NCBI GenBank assembly: GCA_963716115.1
Contig: CAVQSZ010000033.1
Coordinates: forward strand, 186,001-250,000
Direction of reading: 5' to 3'
Length of the DNA stretch: 64,000 nucleotides
Source: AP-15 sp963716115
GTDB lineage: Bacteria; Pseudomonadota; Alphaproteobacteria; ATCC43930; CGMCC-115725
The position numbers and the translations under genes are program-made. Under the pieces are notes generated by a model. It had not been told where the DNA came from. It did no database searches and saw only the letters and a program-made list of their open reading frames with translations. Of this stretch, positions 45,256-54,250 are shown in pieces. The number at the start of each line of letters is the position of its first letter. Position 1 is the stretch's first letter.

Positions 45256-46848
45256 TCAGGCGGCTTTGAGCCGGATGTCCTCCCAGGGGTAGGCGTAACC
45301 GGTGCTCTTGAAGCTCGGAAACACGTCCTGCCATTTTGTCGCAGCGATCCGCGGCCCGATCCCGTTCATGAAGGCGTGGCGGAACACCGGGACGAAATAA
45401 TAGTCTTCGAGGATCGCGCGCTGGATCTCCTCGGCCAGCGCCTGGCGCTCGGCCGGCTTTTCCATGGTCAGGTAACGGTTGTACTTGGCGTCGAGATCGG
45501 CGACGCAGAACGCGTCGGCGGAGAGAAAGCCGCCGCATTTGAAGCACGATTCGTACCAATTGGCCCAGGTGGCGCCGATGCGCGCGCCAGCGAGGATGAT
45601 GTTGAGCCCCGGCCATTCCTTCATCCCGGCCTGCCGCCGCTTGGCGTAGACGGCCCGCTCCAGGGTCTGCATGCGGGACCGGATGCCGATCGCCTGCAGC
45701 TGCGAGACGACCCGCTCACCGCGCGAGTAATAAGGCGGCGCCGGGGTCAGCCAGTCGACTTGGAAGCCGTTCGGATAGCCGGCTTCGGCCATCAGCCCTT
45801 TCGCTTTGGCGAGGTTGTGCTCCCATTTCGGCCACGGCATGCCGTATTCGACATCGTCGTTGATCCAGTTGCCGTCGACCCGGCCGAGGCCGCCGCATTC
45901 GGCCTGGTTGATCGCCTCGCGATCGATGGCGAGGCTGACCGCCTGGCGCACGCGCTTGTCGTGGAACGGGTTCTTCGGGTCCTGAAAGCCGGGGAACTCG
46001 AGCCAGAAATTGCCCGAGACGACCGGCGCCAGCATCAGCTTCGAATTGCTCTTGATGCGGTCGACCAGCTCGCCCGGGATGTCGTAGATGATGTCGGCCT
46101 CGCCGCGCTCGAGCATCGCCACGCGGGTCGCCGGGTCGGGGGCGCTGACGATCGTGAACTGCTTGATGTGCACGGGGCGGTAATAGTCCGGGTTGGCCTC
46201 GAATTCGAGCTTGGTCCCCGGCTGTTGCGCCGCGAGCCGGTAGGGCCCGGCGCCGACCGGCTGCTGGGCGAACCCGTCCTGCCCGACCTGCTGATAATAT
46301 TTCGCCGGGACCACCCAGCCGGCGCCGCAGACATTGGAGGTGCCGAGCAGCCGCGGAAAATCGAGAAACGGCTCCTTGAAGTGAAACCGGACCGTGCGGT
46401 CGTCGGCGGTCTCGACGCCATCGGTCTTGTCGTGCAGCACCTTGGCCCAGCCGCCGTGGTAATGCTCGTAGCTCCATTTGACGTCGTCGGCGGTGACCGC
46501 GGCGCCGTTGTGGAACTTGAGACCCGCCCGCAGCCGGAACAGGGCGCTCCTGGCGTCCTCGGCAAATTCAAAATGCTCGGCCAACGCCAGATGGTCGTAG
46601 ACCTGCTCGCGGAAGTTCTTGATCAGCGCGTCGTGCATGACGTTGATGAAATTGTCGGGCGTGGCGCCGCCGTCGTGCTGCTGCGGGTCGAGCCAGCGCG
46701 GCGCGATGTTGGTGTGCCAACCGAGCACCATCTTGCCGGCCGGCGCCGGCTCGCCGGCCGCCGCGGCGCGCACCAGCGGCGCGGAGAGCGCGCCTGTCGC
46801 CAGCGCCGTCCGCAGCACCGTGCGCCGTGTCAGCGTGGTCCTTTTCAT
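45256..46848 (-). CDS. peptide ABC transporter solute-binding protein, paralog C
   Basis: SBP family 5 protein of 530 residues with signal MKRTTLTRRTVLRTALATGA (twin-arginine-like TRRTVLRTAL). It shares VLGWHTNIAPRWLDPQQHDG, VDGNWINDDVEYGMPWPKWE and FPSFKSTGYAYPWEDI with A and B. It is more diverged in the stretch following residue 400 (AGMKEWPGLNIILAGARIG), which implies altered ligand preference. It is the most upstream gene of operon 2. About 210 bp separate it from B, with an AT-rich centre near 45170-45190. Confidence 0.92.
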   Translation of the reverse strand: MKRTTLTRRTVLRTALATGALSAPLVRAAAAGEPAPAGKMVLGWHTNIAPRWLDPQQHDGGATPDNFINVMHDALIKNFREQVYDHLALAEHFEFAEDARSALFRLRAGLKFHNGAAVTADDVKWSYEHYHGGWAKVLHDKTDGVETADDRTVRFHFKEPFLDFPRLLGTSNVCGAGWVVPAKYYQQVGQDGFAQQPVGAGPYRLAAQQPGTKLEFEANPDYYRPVHIKQFTIVSAPDPATRVAMLERGEADIIYDIPGELVDRIKSNSKLMLAPVVSGNFWLEFPGFQDPKNPFHDKRVRQAVSLAIDREAINQAECGGLGRVDGNWINDDVEYGMPWPKWEHNLAKAKGLMAEAGYPNGFQVDWLTPAPPYYSRGERVVSQLQAIGIRSRMQTLERAVYAKRRQAGMKEWPGLNIILAGARIGATWANWYESCFKCGGFLSADAFCVADLDAKYNRYLTMEKPAERQALAEEIQRAILEDYYFVPVFRHAFMNGIGPRIAATKWQDVFPSFKSTGYAYPWEDIRLKAA

Positions 46849-47067
46849 GGCCTCCTCCCTGCGCCGGCGGCGGCCTTGGCCGCTCCGGCTGGCGCCGGGG
46901 CGCGACCCTGAAGACGGCCGCGCCTGCCGGTACGCCGCGGCCGGGCCGCGCTCGCCGTGACCCTGCGTGCTCCCAGACGCTCTCTTGTCGAGAGCCTTGC
47001 GCTGAGTGTAGCTCAGCCATGCGCTGATGTCTTGTCTATTTTGTCCGCCGCGGCGCTCTATGAGGGG

Positions 47068-47445
47068 ATGGAATCAGCCGCCCGTAAGCCGTCGCGCGCC
47101 CTCCTCGCCCTCGTGTTGGCCGCCGGTGTGGCGTCGTGTCGCGGCTTCGACACGATCCCGCAGCAGGAGGCCGACTGGCGGCAGGTCCAGCCGGAGCTCG
47201 TCGGCATGTCGGCGGCCCGGCTGCGGCAATGCGCCGGGCCGCCCTGGAGCGAGGAGACCACGCCGGCCGGGGCGCCGGGGCTCGTCTATCGCTACGCCGA
47301 TCTTGAAAATTATTGCGAGGTCAGGCTGGAGCTCGACCGCGGGAAGGTCCGGTCGTTCTCCGCCGACCATTCGGCGCCGGACTTCCTGTGGCTGTTGAGC
47401 GGCGCCAACTATTGCGGCCGGATCTTTCAAGGCTGCATCCGCTGA
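47068..47445 (+). CDS. small lipoprotein of unknown function
   Basis: Protein of 125 residues from ATG 47068 with GAGGGG just upstream. The signal MESAARKPSRALLALVLAAGVASC ends in a lipobox (VASC), so Cys24 would be lipid-modified. The mature part is a compact SmpA/BamE-like or DUF-type domain: WRQVQPELVGMSAARLRQCAG (the GMSAAxLRxC pattern), then RYADLENYCEVRLELDRGKVRS, and a terminal CGRIFQGC. The four further Cys could form disulfides. It is divergent from paralog C. Confidence 0.7.
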   Translation: MESAARKPSRALLALVLAAGVASCRGFDTIPQQEADWRQVQPELVGMSAARLRQCAGPPWSEETTPAGAPGLVYRYADLENYCEVRLELDRGKVRSFSADHSAPDFLWLLSGANYCGRIFQGCIR

Positions 47446-47522
47446 ACCGCGAGCGCCTCGGTTCCCGGCCGGCGCCGGTCGGGCTATAAGCCGCCCCGGT
47501 GAAATTCGGCAGGGGACGCGCG

Positions 47523-48299
47523 ATGACGGACGCCGGGCGGCTGGAGGTGCTGGGGATCGAGCTCGAGGCGCTGCGCCGCGGCGCCGGGCGCCCGATCCTG
47601 GCGCTGCACGGCTTCGACACGATCGACCCGCAGGCGCGGTTTCTCGATTTGCTCGGCCGCCATGCCGAGATCGTCGCGCCGTCCTCGCCCGGGTTTGGCC
47701 ATTCGCCGCGGCCGAAGGATTTCGACACGGTCTACGACCTCGTCCACCTCTACCTCGCAATGCTCGACGCGCTGCCGGGCGACAAGGTGACACTGCTCGG
47801 ATTTTCGTTCGGCGGCTGGCTCGCCGCCGAGGTCGCCGCGGCCTGCGGCCATCGCCTGGACAAGCTGATCCTGGTCGATCCGCTCGGGATCAAGATCAGC
47901 GATCGCGAGACGCCCGACATCCTCGACATCTTCAACCGATCGCCCGACGAGGTGCGCCGCCGCAGCTGGCACGACCCGGACCGGTCGGCCCCCGATTACA
48001 ACGCGATGTCGGACGAGGCGCTGGTCGTCCATGCCCGCAACCGCGAGGCGCTCTGCCTCTACGCTTGGCATCCCTATATGTACAACCCGCAGCTGCCGCG
48101 CTGGCTTGGCCGGATCGCGGCCCCGACCCTGGTGCTGTGGGGCGAGAGCGACCAGGTGGTCACCCCCGATTACGGCCGCGCCTATGCCGGGCTGATCCCG
48201 AACTCGCGCTTCGAGCCGATCGAGCGCGCCGGCCATCATCCCGAGATCGAGCAGCCCGAAGCCTTCGTCGAGCTGGTTGCCCGCTTCCTCGCCGAATAG
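47523..48299 (+). CDS. alpha/beta-hydrolase fold protein
   Basis: Protein of 258 residues from ATG 47523. It shows the oxyanion HGFDTID near residue 30, the nucleophile elbow GFSFGG (Ser near 100), the acid DQVVTPDYG near 215 and the catalytic His in RAGHHPEIEQPE near 238. These fit a hydrolase of the meta-cleavage-product or esterase type. It is convergent with the PemK toxin gene, with 1 bp between the stops. Substrate not known. Confidence 0.9.
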   Translation: MTDAGRLEVLGIELEALRRGAGRPILALHGFDTIDPQARFLDLLGRHAEIVAPSSPGFGHSPRPKDFDTVYDLVHLYLAMLDALPGDKVTLLGFSFGGWLAAEVAAACGHRLDKLILVDPLGIKISDRETPDILDIFNRSPDEVRRRSWHDPDRSAPDYNAMSDEALVVHARNREALCLYAWHPYMYNPQLPRWLGRIAAPTLVLWGESDQVVTPDYGRAYAGLIPNSRFEPIERAGHHPEIEQPEAFVELVARFLAE

Positions 48300-48300
48300 G

Positions 48301-48630
48301 TCAGCCGATCCCGAGAAACACCGCCAACGCCCGGGCGACGGCGCGCATCGTGTCGTCGTCGACCCGGCCGAGCCGCTGGCCGATCTTCGCCCGAGGCACG
48401 GTTGCCGCCTTGTCGATCATGATCTGAGACCGTTTTTGCAGGCCGTTGGCGGGGCCGGGCTCGACGGTGATGCGTATCAGCGGCCAGTCGTGCAGCTCGC
48501 TGGTCAGGAGCAGCAACGTCGCCGAGCCCAATGTGGCGAAGGCATCGTCCTGGACGACAAGAGCGGGGCGCGGCTTGCCGTAATCGCCGGGCAGCGCAAC
48601 CGTGACCACATCGCCGCGGCTCACTTCCAT
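48301..48630 (-). CDS. PemK/MazF-family toxin (endoribonuclease)
   Basis: Protein of 109 residues. SRGDVVTVALPGDYGKPRPALVV at the start is the PemK/MazF signature, with the Arg-Pro-Ala-Leu-Val-Val core. The middle has SATLLLLTSELHDWPL, and the end is QIMIDKAATVPRAKIGQRLG, where the Asp-Lys and Ile-Gly residues match the family. Such proteins cut mRNA. Its ATG overlaps the antitoxin stop (ATGGAAGTGA region), so the antitoxin gene comes first and the pair is coupled. Confidence 0.92.
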   Translation of the reverse strand: MEVSRGDVVTVALPGDYGKPRPALVVQDDAFATLGSATLLLLTSELHDWPLIRITVEPGPANGLQKRSQIMIDKAATVPRAKIGQRLGRVDDDTMRAVARALAVFLGIG

Positions 48631-48917
48631 TCGTGGGCGAGCTCGTCGAGATGCGCTTCGAGCTCGCCCATCACGGCGGCCTCGTCGCTGTCCGGATCGC
48701 GCGCGGCGGCGGCGGCTTCGAGCGACTGGCGGCGCGCCTCCGCCTCGAACTCGCGTCGCCGCTTCTGTGCGAGGCGCTCGCGAACCAGCTCCCGGAGCAG
48801 GGCGCCGAGCGGCTTCGACTCCTCCTCGGCAAGGGCGGCGAGGGCGGCCTTCAAGGCAGGATCGATGCGGAATGTAACCGTCTCGGCCGAAATACGCGGC
48901 ATGTCGGGACTCTTCAT
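48621..48917 (-). CDS. ribbon-helix-helix antitoxin of the PemK pair
   Basis: Protein of 98 residues from ATG 48917 (a second ATG at 48902 gives 93). The N-terminal MPRISAETVTFRIDPALKAAL is a ribbon-helix-helix DNA-binding fold. The Arg/Glu-rich C-terminal region (KRRREFEAEARRQ... HEWK) would wrap the toxin. Between it and the divergent monooxygenase gene lies GTATGTGATAC (48936-48946), a short inverted repeat and possible autoregulatory operator. The frame is open far upstream, but only this part is domain-like. Confidence 0.88.
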   Translation of the reverse strand: MKSPDMPRISAETVTFRIDPALKAALAALAEEESKPLGALLRELVRERLAQKRRREFEAEARRQSLEAAAAARDPDSDEAAVMGELEAHLDELAHEWK

Positions 48918-48989
48918 GTTACCGTGTTGAGCACAGTATGTGATACACATCGGAGCACGCTTCAACCGAGCCTTGTCACCATCCGGCGG

Positions 48990-50240
48990 ATGGCCGAAGA
49001 TCGCCGTTCCGATCAGGACAGCGGAGAGTGGGCCGTGCAGGCTTGGTATCATTGCGAAAACGTCTACCCCTTTGTGCCGCAGGAGGTGCTCGACCGCGCC
49101 GAATCGGTGCGCGCCAGCCTGCCCAACCGATATTGCGACCCGAGGATCTCGGCCGATTTGTTCGAGGAATGCCTCGACGAGCACCTGTTGTGCGACGACC
49201 TCGGAGTCAACGTCGTCTCGATCGAGCACCATTCCGGGATCAACAGCCTCTACGGCGCGAGCCCGATGATCCTCGGCATCCTCGCCCGCCAGACAAAAAA
49301 AGTGCGCATCCTCAGCCTCGGCACCCTGATCACCGTGCGCCCCGACCCGGTGCGGATCGCCGAGGAATACGCCACCGCCGACGTGATCTCGCGCGGCCGC
49401 CTGGAGATCGGCTTTGTCAAATCCGGCGACAGCGAGATGGTGTCGGGCAACGCCAACCCGGTCGGCTATGTCGAGCGCTTCTGGGAGGCGATCGACCTCA
49501 TTCAGAAGACGCTGACGACGCATGACGGGCCGTTCAGCTGGGAGGGCAAGCACTTCACCCACCGCCACGTCAACATCTGGCCGCCCGCCTACCAGCGCCC
49601 GCACCCGCCGATGTGGGCGGCGACCGGCGACCCGGAGACCTCGGCCGAATTGGGCCGCCGCGGCATGGTCAACGCGCTCGTCCTGCGCGGCCCCGAGGCT
49701 TCGAAGCGCGCTTTCGACGCCTATCGCGAGGCCCGCCGCGAGACCGGGCTGCCGGCCCCGGGCACCGACAGGTTCGCCTATGCCGCGCTCGCCTATGTCG
49801 GCGACACCGACGAGGAGGGGCTGCGGGTCGGCTCGAAGCTGTTGTGGTTTCTTAACACCAGCCTCAAGCAGTCGCCGCAGATGTCGAAATTCCTGCCGGG
49901 CCGGATGCCGCCCGAGGTCACGGCGCAGAACTACCGCACCCAGCCGCGCCCCGGCGCGCAGGCGGTCAGACGCCCCGCCGACGGGCTGATAGGGATCACC
50001 GCCGAGCAGGCGGTCGCCCGCGGCATCCTGTGCGCCGGGAACCCCGACACCGTCCACCGGCAGATCATGGAGATCTACGACAAGGTCGGCGGCTTCGCCC
50101 ATCTGATCTTCATCGGCCGCTCGGGCTTCCTCGACCATCGCGAGGCCGAGAAAGGCATTCGCCTGATGGCCAAGGAAGTCCTGCCGCGCCTGCCGGCCGC
50201 AACCCCGACGCCATCGGCCGAACGGCGGGCGGCGGAGTAG
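48990..50240 (+). CDS. LLM-class flavin-dependent oxidoreductase
   Basis: Luciferase-like monooxygenase of 416 residues from ATG 48990. The barrel has VNVVSIEHHSGINSLYGASPMILGIL, then RILSLGTLITVRPDPVRIAEEYATADVISRGRLEIGF, the classic LLM core, and later the flavin-binding region and VHRQIMEIYDKVGGFAHLIF near the C-terminus. It uses reduced FMN or F420. The substrate is unknown. The SDR gene 100 bp downstream on the same strand may be in the same pathway. Confidence 0.9.
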   Translation: MAEDRRSDQDSGEWAVQAWYHCENVYPFVPQEVLDRAESVRASLPNRYCDPRISADLFEECLDEHLLCDDLGVNVVSIEHHSGINSLYGASPMILGILARQTKKVRILSLGTLITVRPDPVRIAEEYATADVISRGRLEIGFVKSGDSEMVSGNANPVGYVERFWEAIDLIQKTLTTHDGPFSWEGKHFTHRHVNIWPPAYQRPHPPMWAATGDPETSAELGRRGMVNALVLRGPEASKRAFDAYREARRETGLPAPGTDRFAYAALAYVGDTDEEGLRVGSKLLWFLNTSLKQSPQMSKFLPGRMPPEVTAQNYRTQPRPGAQAVRRPADGLIGITAEQAVARGILCAGNPDTVHRQIMEIYDKVGGFAHLIFIGRSGFLDHREAEKGIRLMAKEVLPRLPAATPTPSAERRAAE

Positions 50241-50341
50241 CCCTCGGCGGGGCGGGCGCGGCGGCAAGCGGCTGGAGCGCGCGCCTGAGATGCTGATATC
50301 GTGCGCGGGACATCGGGCATCCGCAGCAGGAGATCGTCACC

Positions 50342-51097
50342 ATGGCTTCGAACGGCAAAGTCGCGCTCGTCACCGGCGGCGGCAGCGGCATCGGCAAGGC
50401 GTCGGCGCTGGCGCTGGCGAGGGAAGGGTTTGCGGTCGTCGTCGCCGGGCGGCGGCCGGAGCCGCTGCAGGCAGTGGTGGGCGAGATCGAAGGTCTGCAA
50501 GGCCGGGCGCTCGGCGTGCCGACCGATGTCGGCGACCCCGCTTCGGTGCAGGCGTTGTTCGCCAAGGCCAAGGCGACCTACGGCCGGCTCGACGTGCTGT
50601 TCAACAACGCCGGCTTCGGCGCCGCGGCGCCGATCGAGGAGCTGGCGTTCGAGCGCTGGAAGGCGGTCGTCGACACGATCCTGACGGGCTCCTTCCTGTG
50701 CACCCAGGAAGCCTTCCGGATCATGAAGGACCAGACCCCGATGGGCGGCCGGATCATCAACAACGGCTCGATCTCGGCACACGCGCCGCGGCCCAACTCG
50801 GTCGCCTACACCTCGACCAAGCATGCGATCACCGGGCTGACCAAGTCGACCTCGCTCGACGGCCGCAAATACGACATCGCCTGCGGTCAGATCGACATCG
50901 GCAACGCGCTGACCGAGATGACGGCGCGCATGCAGCGCGGCGTGCCGCAGGCCAACGGCGCGGTCATCGAGGAGCCGGTGATGGACGTGCAGAACGTGGC
51001 CCGCGCCGTCGTCTTCATGGCGACGGTCACCCCCGAGGCCAATGTCCAGTTCCTGACCGTGATGGCGACCAAGATGCCGTTCGTCGGCCGCGGCTAG
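50342..51097 (+). CDS. short-chain dehydrogenase/reductase
   Basis: SDR of 251 residues. The nucleotide-binding TGGGSGIGKASALAL lies near residues 11-25, then NNAGFGAAAP, the catalytic Ser in NNGSISAH and the Tyr-x3-Lys in YTSTKHAITG. The segment after the active site lacks the classical PG motif (ACGQIDIGNALTEM), so this looks like a less common SDR type with NADP(H) preference not evident. The upstream 100 bp has no other gene. Confidence 0.92.
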   Translation: MASNGKVALVTGGGSGIGKASALALAREGFAVVVAGRRPEPLQAVVGEIEGLQGRALGVPTDVGDPASVQALFAKAKATYGRLDVLFNNAGFGAAAPIEELAFERWKAVVDTILTGSFLCTQEAFRIMKDQTPMGGRIINNGSISAHAPRPNSVAYTSTKHAITGLTKSTSLDGRKYDIACGQIDIGNALTEMTARMQRGVPQANGAVIEEPVMDVQNVARAVVFMATVTPEANVQFLTVMATKMPFVGRG

Positions 51098-51167
51098 CGG
51101 CGGGCCGCTTGCGTCGCTCGATCGGAGCCGCTTCGCGCGCCGCGCGCCTCAGCCGGGGGTTCCCCGG

Positions 51168-52154
51168 TCAATAGCGCCATACCTTGGTGTTCAGCAGGTT
51201 ATGAGCCATGCGGGCGACGGCGAGGTGCGGCGGCACCCGCAACAGGCCGCCGCGCCGCTCGCCGGCTTCGAGCCACGCCTCGCCCGACCGCCCGAACGTC
51301 GTCGCCGCGAACTCGCCCGGACGCCGCTCGAGGAAGTCGAGCAGCCGCTCGAAGCGGCGCTGATTGACTTGGTTGCGGCGCATGTCCTGGTACCTGAAGT
51401 CGACCCGCTTCACGAACTCGAACGGGTGGGTCAGGATCACGATCGGCGAGATTCCGGCCTCGCGCGCCTGCCACAGCAGGGTCTCCATCTCCGGCCAGGA
51501 GGTCGAGGTGATCGCCATCGTGCGCAGCTGCGAGCCGAGCGAGGGGTGCGGCGTCGCATAGGTCAGGACCGGGATTTCCAGGACCCCGTCGATCATGGCG
51601 CTGCCGCTGACCACATGCAGATCGGGGTCGGCGGGGCGATAGGCCGCGAGCCCGATGTTCGAGCCGAGCCTGATGCCGCATCGCCGCATCGCGCGATCGA
51701 CGACGCGACCGCAGCTGAAGCCGCCGGTGCGCAGCGCGACCGGCCGCGCCAGCCCCCAGCGGGCGAAGGCCGAGCACCCGAAGCCGATCATCTCGGTCAG
51801 CTCGTCGAGCGAGCGCGCCGCGCAGGAATCATTTTCCGGCCGGCTCGCGCTCCAGCCGTTGCTGCGAAAATGCAGCCAGCACGGGTGCAGATGCAGCTGC
51901 AAGTCCTGGTCGGCCTCGGCGAGCCGCTCGACGATCCGCCGCATCGGCGCATCGCCGAAATAGGCGCTCTGCAGCGCTTCGACAAAGAATGTCGCCGCGG
52001 TCCCGGCTTCCTTCAGCGCGTCCAGAATGAACCCCAGGCCTTCGCTGCGCCCGTTCACCCGGCACTCGACCAGCTCGCGGCTCAGCGGCCGGTAGCGCAG
52101 CGGGTCGGCGAACGCGCCGGCAATGCTGAATTCGGTATCGACGGTGATGCACAC
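51168..52154 (-). CDS. NodB-like polysaccharide deacetylase (start uncertain)
   Basis: The recognisable domain begins with VCITVDTEFSIAGAFADPL, the catalytic Asp-Thr-Glu. It then has LHLHPCWLHF (metal-binding His-x-His), FRS..., TGGFSCGRVV and a C-terminal ILTHPFEFVKR. NodB-type enzymes remove acetyl groups from GlcNAc polymers. The frame stays open upstream to 52499 but that part is not conserved-looking. GTG 52154 is a conservative start; a TTG or GTG further up, or a frameshift near 52200, is possible. It is divergent from the VanZ-like gene. Confidence 0.65.
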   Translation of the reverse strand: MCITVDTEFSIAGAFADPLRYRPLSRELVECRVNGRSEGLGFILDALKEAGTAATFFVEALQSAYFGDAPMRRIVERLAEADQDLQLHLHPCWLHFRSNGWSASRPENDSCAARSLDELTEMIGFGCSAFARWGLARPVALRTGGFSCGRVVDRAMRRCGIRLGSNIGLAAYRPADPDLHVVSGSAMIDGVLEIPVLTYATPHPSLGSQLRTMAITSTSWPEMETLLWQAREAGISPIVILTHPFEFVKRVDFRYQDMRRNQVNQRRFERLLDFLERRPGEFAATTFGRSGEAWLEAGERRGGLLRVPPHLAVARMAHNLLNTKVWRY

Positions 52155-52468
52155 CTCGGTCGGCGGTCGGGCAATGTGCGGCAGCGCCGGCGCCCCCGCA
52201 TCCCCGTTTGCGCCGCAGCTGACGACATGACAACCTCTCGCCGAGCGATCGGCTTTTCTAAAGCGCTTGGAACTCGGCCACCTTAGTCGAATCCGCAAAA
52301 AAGCGCAATGATAACCATAGTTAACGGAGCGTATGCCGGCCTGTCCAAGGACCGGCTTCGATCGGTTGCGAGTTTGAGTTTTCTTAAGCGTTCGATCATA
52401 TTCACCGGCCGCTGGGGCGATCTCGGTCGGCGGTCCGGAGAGCTTCGCGTTCGGAAGGGAAGGACGGC
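52155..52468. other. intergenic region between divergent deacetylase and VanZ-like genes
   Basis: No separate gene seen. The part 52270-52400 is AT-richer than the flanks (GCGCAATGATAACCATAGTTAACG). It could hold the divergent promoters. The minus frame is open across it, so an N-terminal extension of the deacetylase cannot be excluded. Confidence 0.5.
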
Positions 52469-53170
52469 GTGCGGGCGCTTCGCATTGCTTGCTGGGCATG
52501 GGCCGTGGTCATCGTCCTGATCATGTGGCTTCCCGACCCTCGTCTCGCCGGGCTCGATCTGGCCTCGCCGATCGTTCAGGGCGCGGCCTTCGCGGTGGGC
52601 GCGGCGCTGTTCGCCCTGGCTGATCCCCGCCGGCCTCATTTTTTTCGCCGACCGGCCAATTCGCAGGGCGCGGTCGGCTATCTCGTGCTTCGCTTCAGGG
52701 GTCACCTCTTCCGCGTCGTCCTGATGCTCGTCGGCTACGCCGCGATTCTCGAGGCAGGCCAATATTTCGAGCCCCGCAGAAGGTCCAGCGTCTTCGATTT
52801 CGCGGAGAACGCCCTGTGGATCCTGGTGGCGAGCGCCGCGGTCTATTGCCTCGCCCGGCTCTTTCTCGCCGACCGCTTTCTGAGCCGCATCACCCAGCGC
52901 CATCTCGCCCGGATGGCGGATTCGTTTCGCGCGGAGGCGATGTACTCCGCCTATCTGCGCGACGTCATCCAGGCCGGGCGGGCGATCTGCGTCGCTCCCT
53001 CGATCGAGCCCGCCGACAAGGTCGAGAGGGTCGGCCGGCTCCTCGACGACGCGCTCGGCGTCGAGATGCCGAACCCCCGAGAGGAGCTGCTCGATACGGT
53101 GTTCGGCGAACGGAAAGCCGAGCCGGCGGCGTTCCGGCCGTCGGCCGAAAAGCTTGAACGCCTCGATTGA
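52469..53170 (+). CDS. VanZ-like membrane protein
   Basis: Protein of 233 residues from GTG 52469 (AAGGA 6 bp upstream). Four hydrophobic segments lie at about 5-20, 35-52, 75-95 and 112-135. The VanZ hallmark sits before the last one: GQYFEPRRRSSVFDFAENALW. The C-terminal 100 residues are soluble and charged, with MADSFRAEAMYSAYLRDVI, and could be coiled. Family members are linked to glycopeptide tolerance or cell-wall work, which fits the divergent deacetylase, but that is inference. Confidence 0.8.
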   Translation: MRALRIACWAWAVVIVLIMWLPDPRLAGLDLASPIVQGAAFAVGAALFALADPRRPHFFRRPANSQGAVGYLVLRFRGHLFRVVLMLVGYAAILEAGQYFEPRRRSSVFDFAENALWILVASAAVYCLARLFLADRFLSRITQRHLARMADSFRAEAMYSAYLRDVIQAGRAICVAPSIEPADKVERVGRLLDDALGVEMPNPREELLDTVFGERKAEPAAFRPSAEKLERLD

Positions 53171-53443
53171 ACGCCTGGCACGAGCGGCGCGGCGTCGCCG
53201 CCGCCGCTTTCGCCCGGTCCGGCCGCTCGCGGCGGCGCCCGATTGCGGGCGGCGCGCCGGCGCGTTACGATGGGCGACTCTCGCCGACGGCGATCAAGGC
53301 GGCGCCATGTGGCGCGCTCCCCGCCGTCTCCCGCCGCCGCAGCGAAGAGTATCGGCGCCGGACCCGGGCGGGCGGCGCAATTTCGACACGCTGCCGGCGC
53401 GCCTTTTGCGGCGTCGGGGCCGCTCTTCATCTCGGAGGCATTC

Positions 53444-54250
53444 GTGAAGCTTCGACACCTGGCGTTTTTGATTGCGTCGTTGGCGGCCGCCGCGGCCTGG
53501 CTCGCGCCCGACGCGGGGTTCGCCGCGACGGCCCGCAAGGCGGTCAAGCCCGCGGTCAGCGAGGAGGCCGCGGCCGCGCTCCAGCGCATGGGCGAGACCC
53601 TGCGCTCGGGCGAGTATTCGTTCCAGGTGCGCACGATCCGCGTCTACGCCGATCCGAACGGCCAGCCGCTTCACATCTTCCACACGATGAAGGTGACGGT
53701 GCACCGGCCGAACCGGCTGCTGGTCGAGGTGACCGGCGACGACGGCGCGCGCAAGCTGATGTTCGACGGCAAGAACGCCGTCGTGTTCTCGGCCGCCGAC
53801 AACAAATACGCGTCCGTGGCGGTGCCGGAGGGCACGATCGAGGCGATGATGAAGGAGCTGGTCGGGCGCCTCGGCGTCGACTTTCCGCTCGCCGACTTTT
53901 TCACCGAAGCGCCGGGCAAAGCGTTCCTGACCGGCGTCGCCTCGGGCGGCGTCGTCAACACCGTGACCATCGACGGTGTCCCGTGCCTGCACCTGGTGTT
54001 CGATCAGCCGCCCGGGATCGAGCTCGAATTGTGGCTGGAGAAGAACGACAAGTCGCTGCCGCGCCGCCTGATCGTCACCTATCGCATGCTGCCGGGCCAG
54101 CCGAGCTTCATCGCCGAGTTTTCCGATTGGAACTTCTCGATCCACTCGACCGATGCCGATTTCGCTTTTCAGCCGCCGGCCGGCGCGACCCAGATCGAGC
54201 TGAAGCCCCCGGCGCCGACGCCGGCCAAGGCTAAGGGAGGCAAGCGATGA
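53444..54250 (+). CDS. DUF2092 secreted protein
   Basis: Protein of 268 residues from GTG 53444, with GGAGG at 53433-53437. The signal peptide MKLRHLAFLIASLAAAAAWLAPDAGFAA precedes a DUF2092 domain: EEAAAALQRMGETLRSGEYSF near 40-60, VTVHRPNRLLVEVTGDDGARKLMFDG near 85-110, then the LolA-like beta-barrel core to HSTDADFAFQPP. The fold is lipocalin/LolA-like and periplasmic. The C-terminal tail is Pro/Lys-rich. The gene overlaps the Gly-rich gene downstream by 4 bp. The 270 bp before it (53171-53443) shows no gene. Confidence 0.87.
   Translation: MKLRHLAFLIASLAAAAAWLAPDAGFAATARKAVKPAVSEEAAAALQRMGETLRSGEYSFQVRTIRVYADPNGQPLHIFHTMKVTVHRPNRLLVEVTGDDGARKLMFDGKNAVVFSAADNKYASVAVPEGTIEAMMKELVGRLGVDFPLADFFTEAPGKAFLTGVASGGVVNTVTIDGVPCLHLVFDQPPGIELELWLEKNDKSLPRRLIVTYRMLPGQPSFIAEFSDWNFSIHSTDADFAFQPPAGATQIELKPPAPTPAKAKGGKR

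Noticed and set aside
48621..50267. Long minus-strand protein of 548 residues including the antitoxin
   Set aside because: Only the last 98 codons resemble a domain (ribbon-helix-helix). The upstream part is antisense to the luciferase-like gene.
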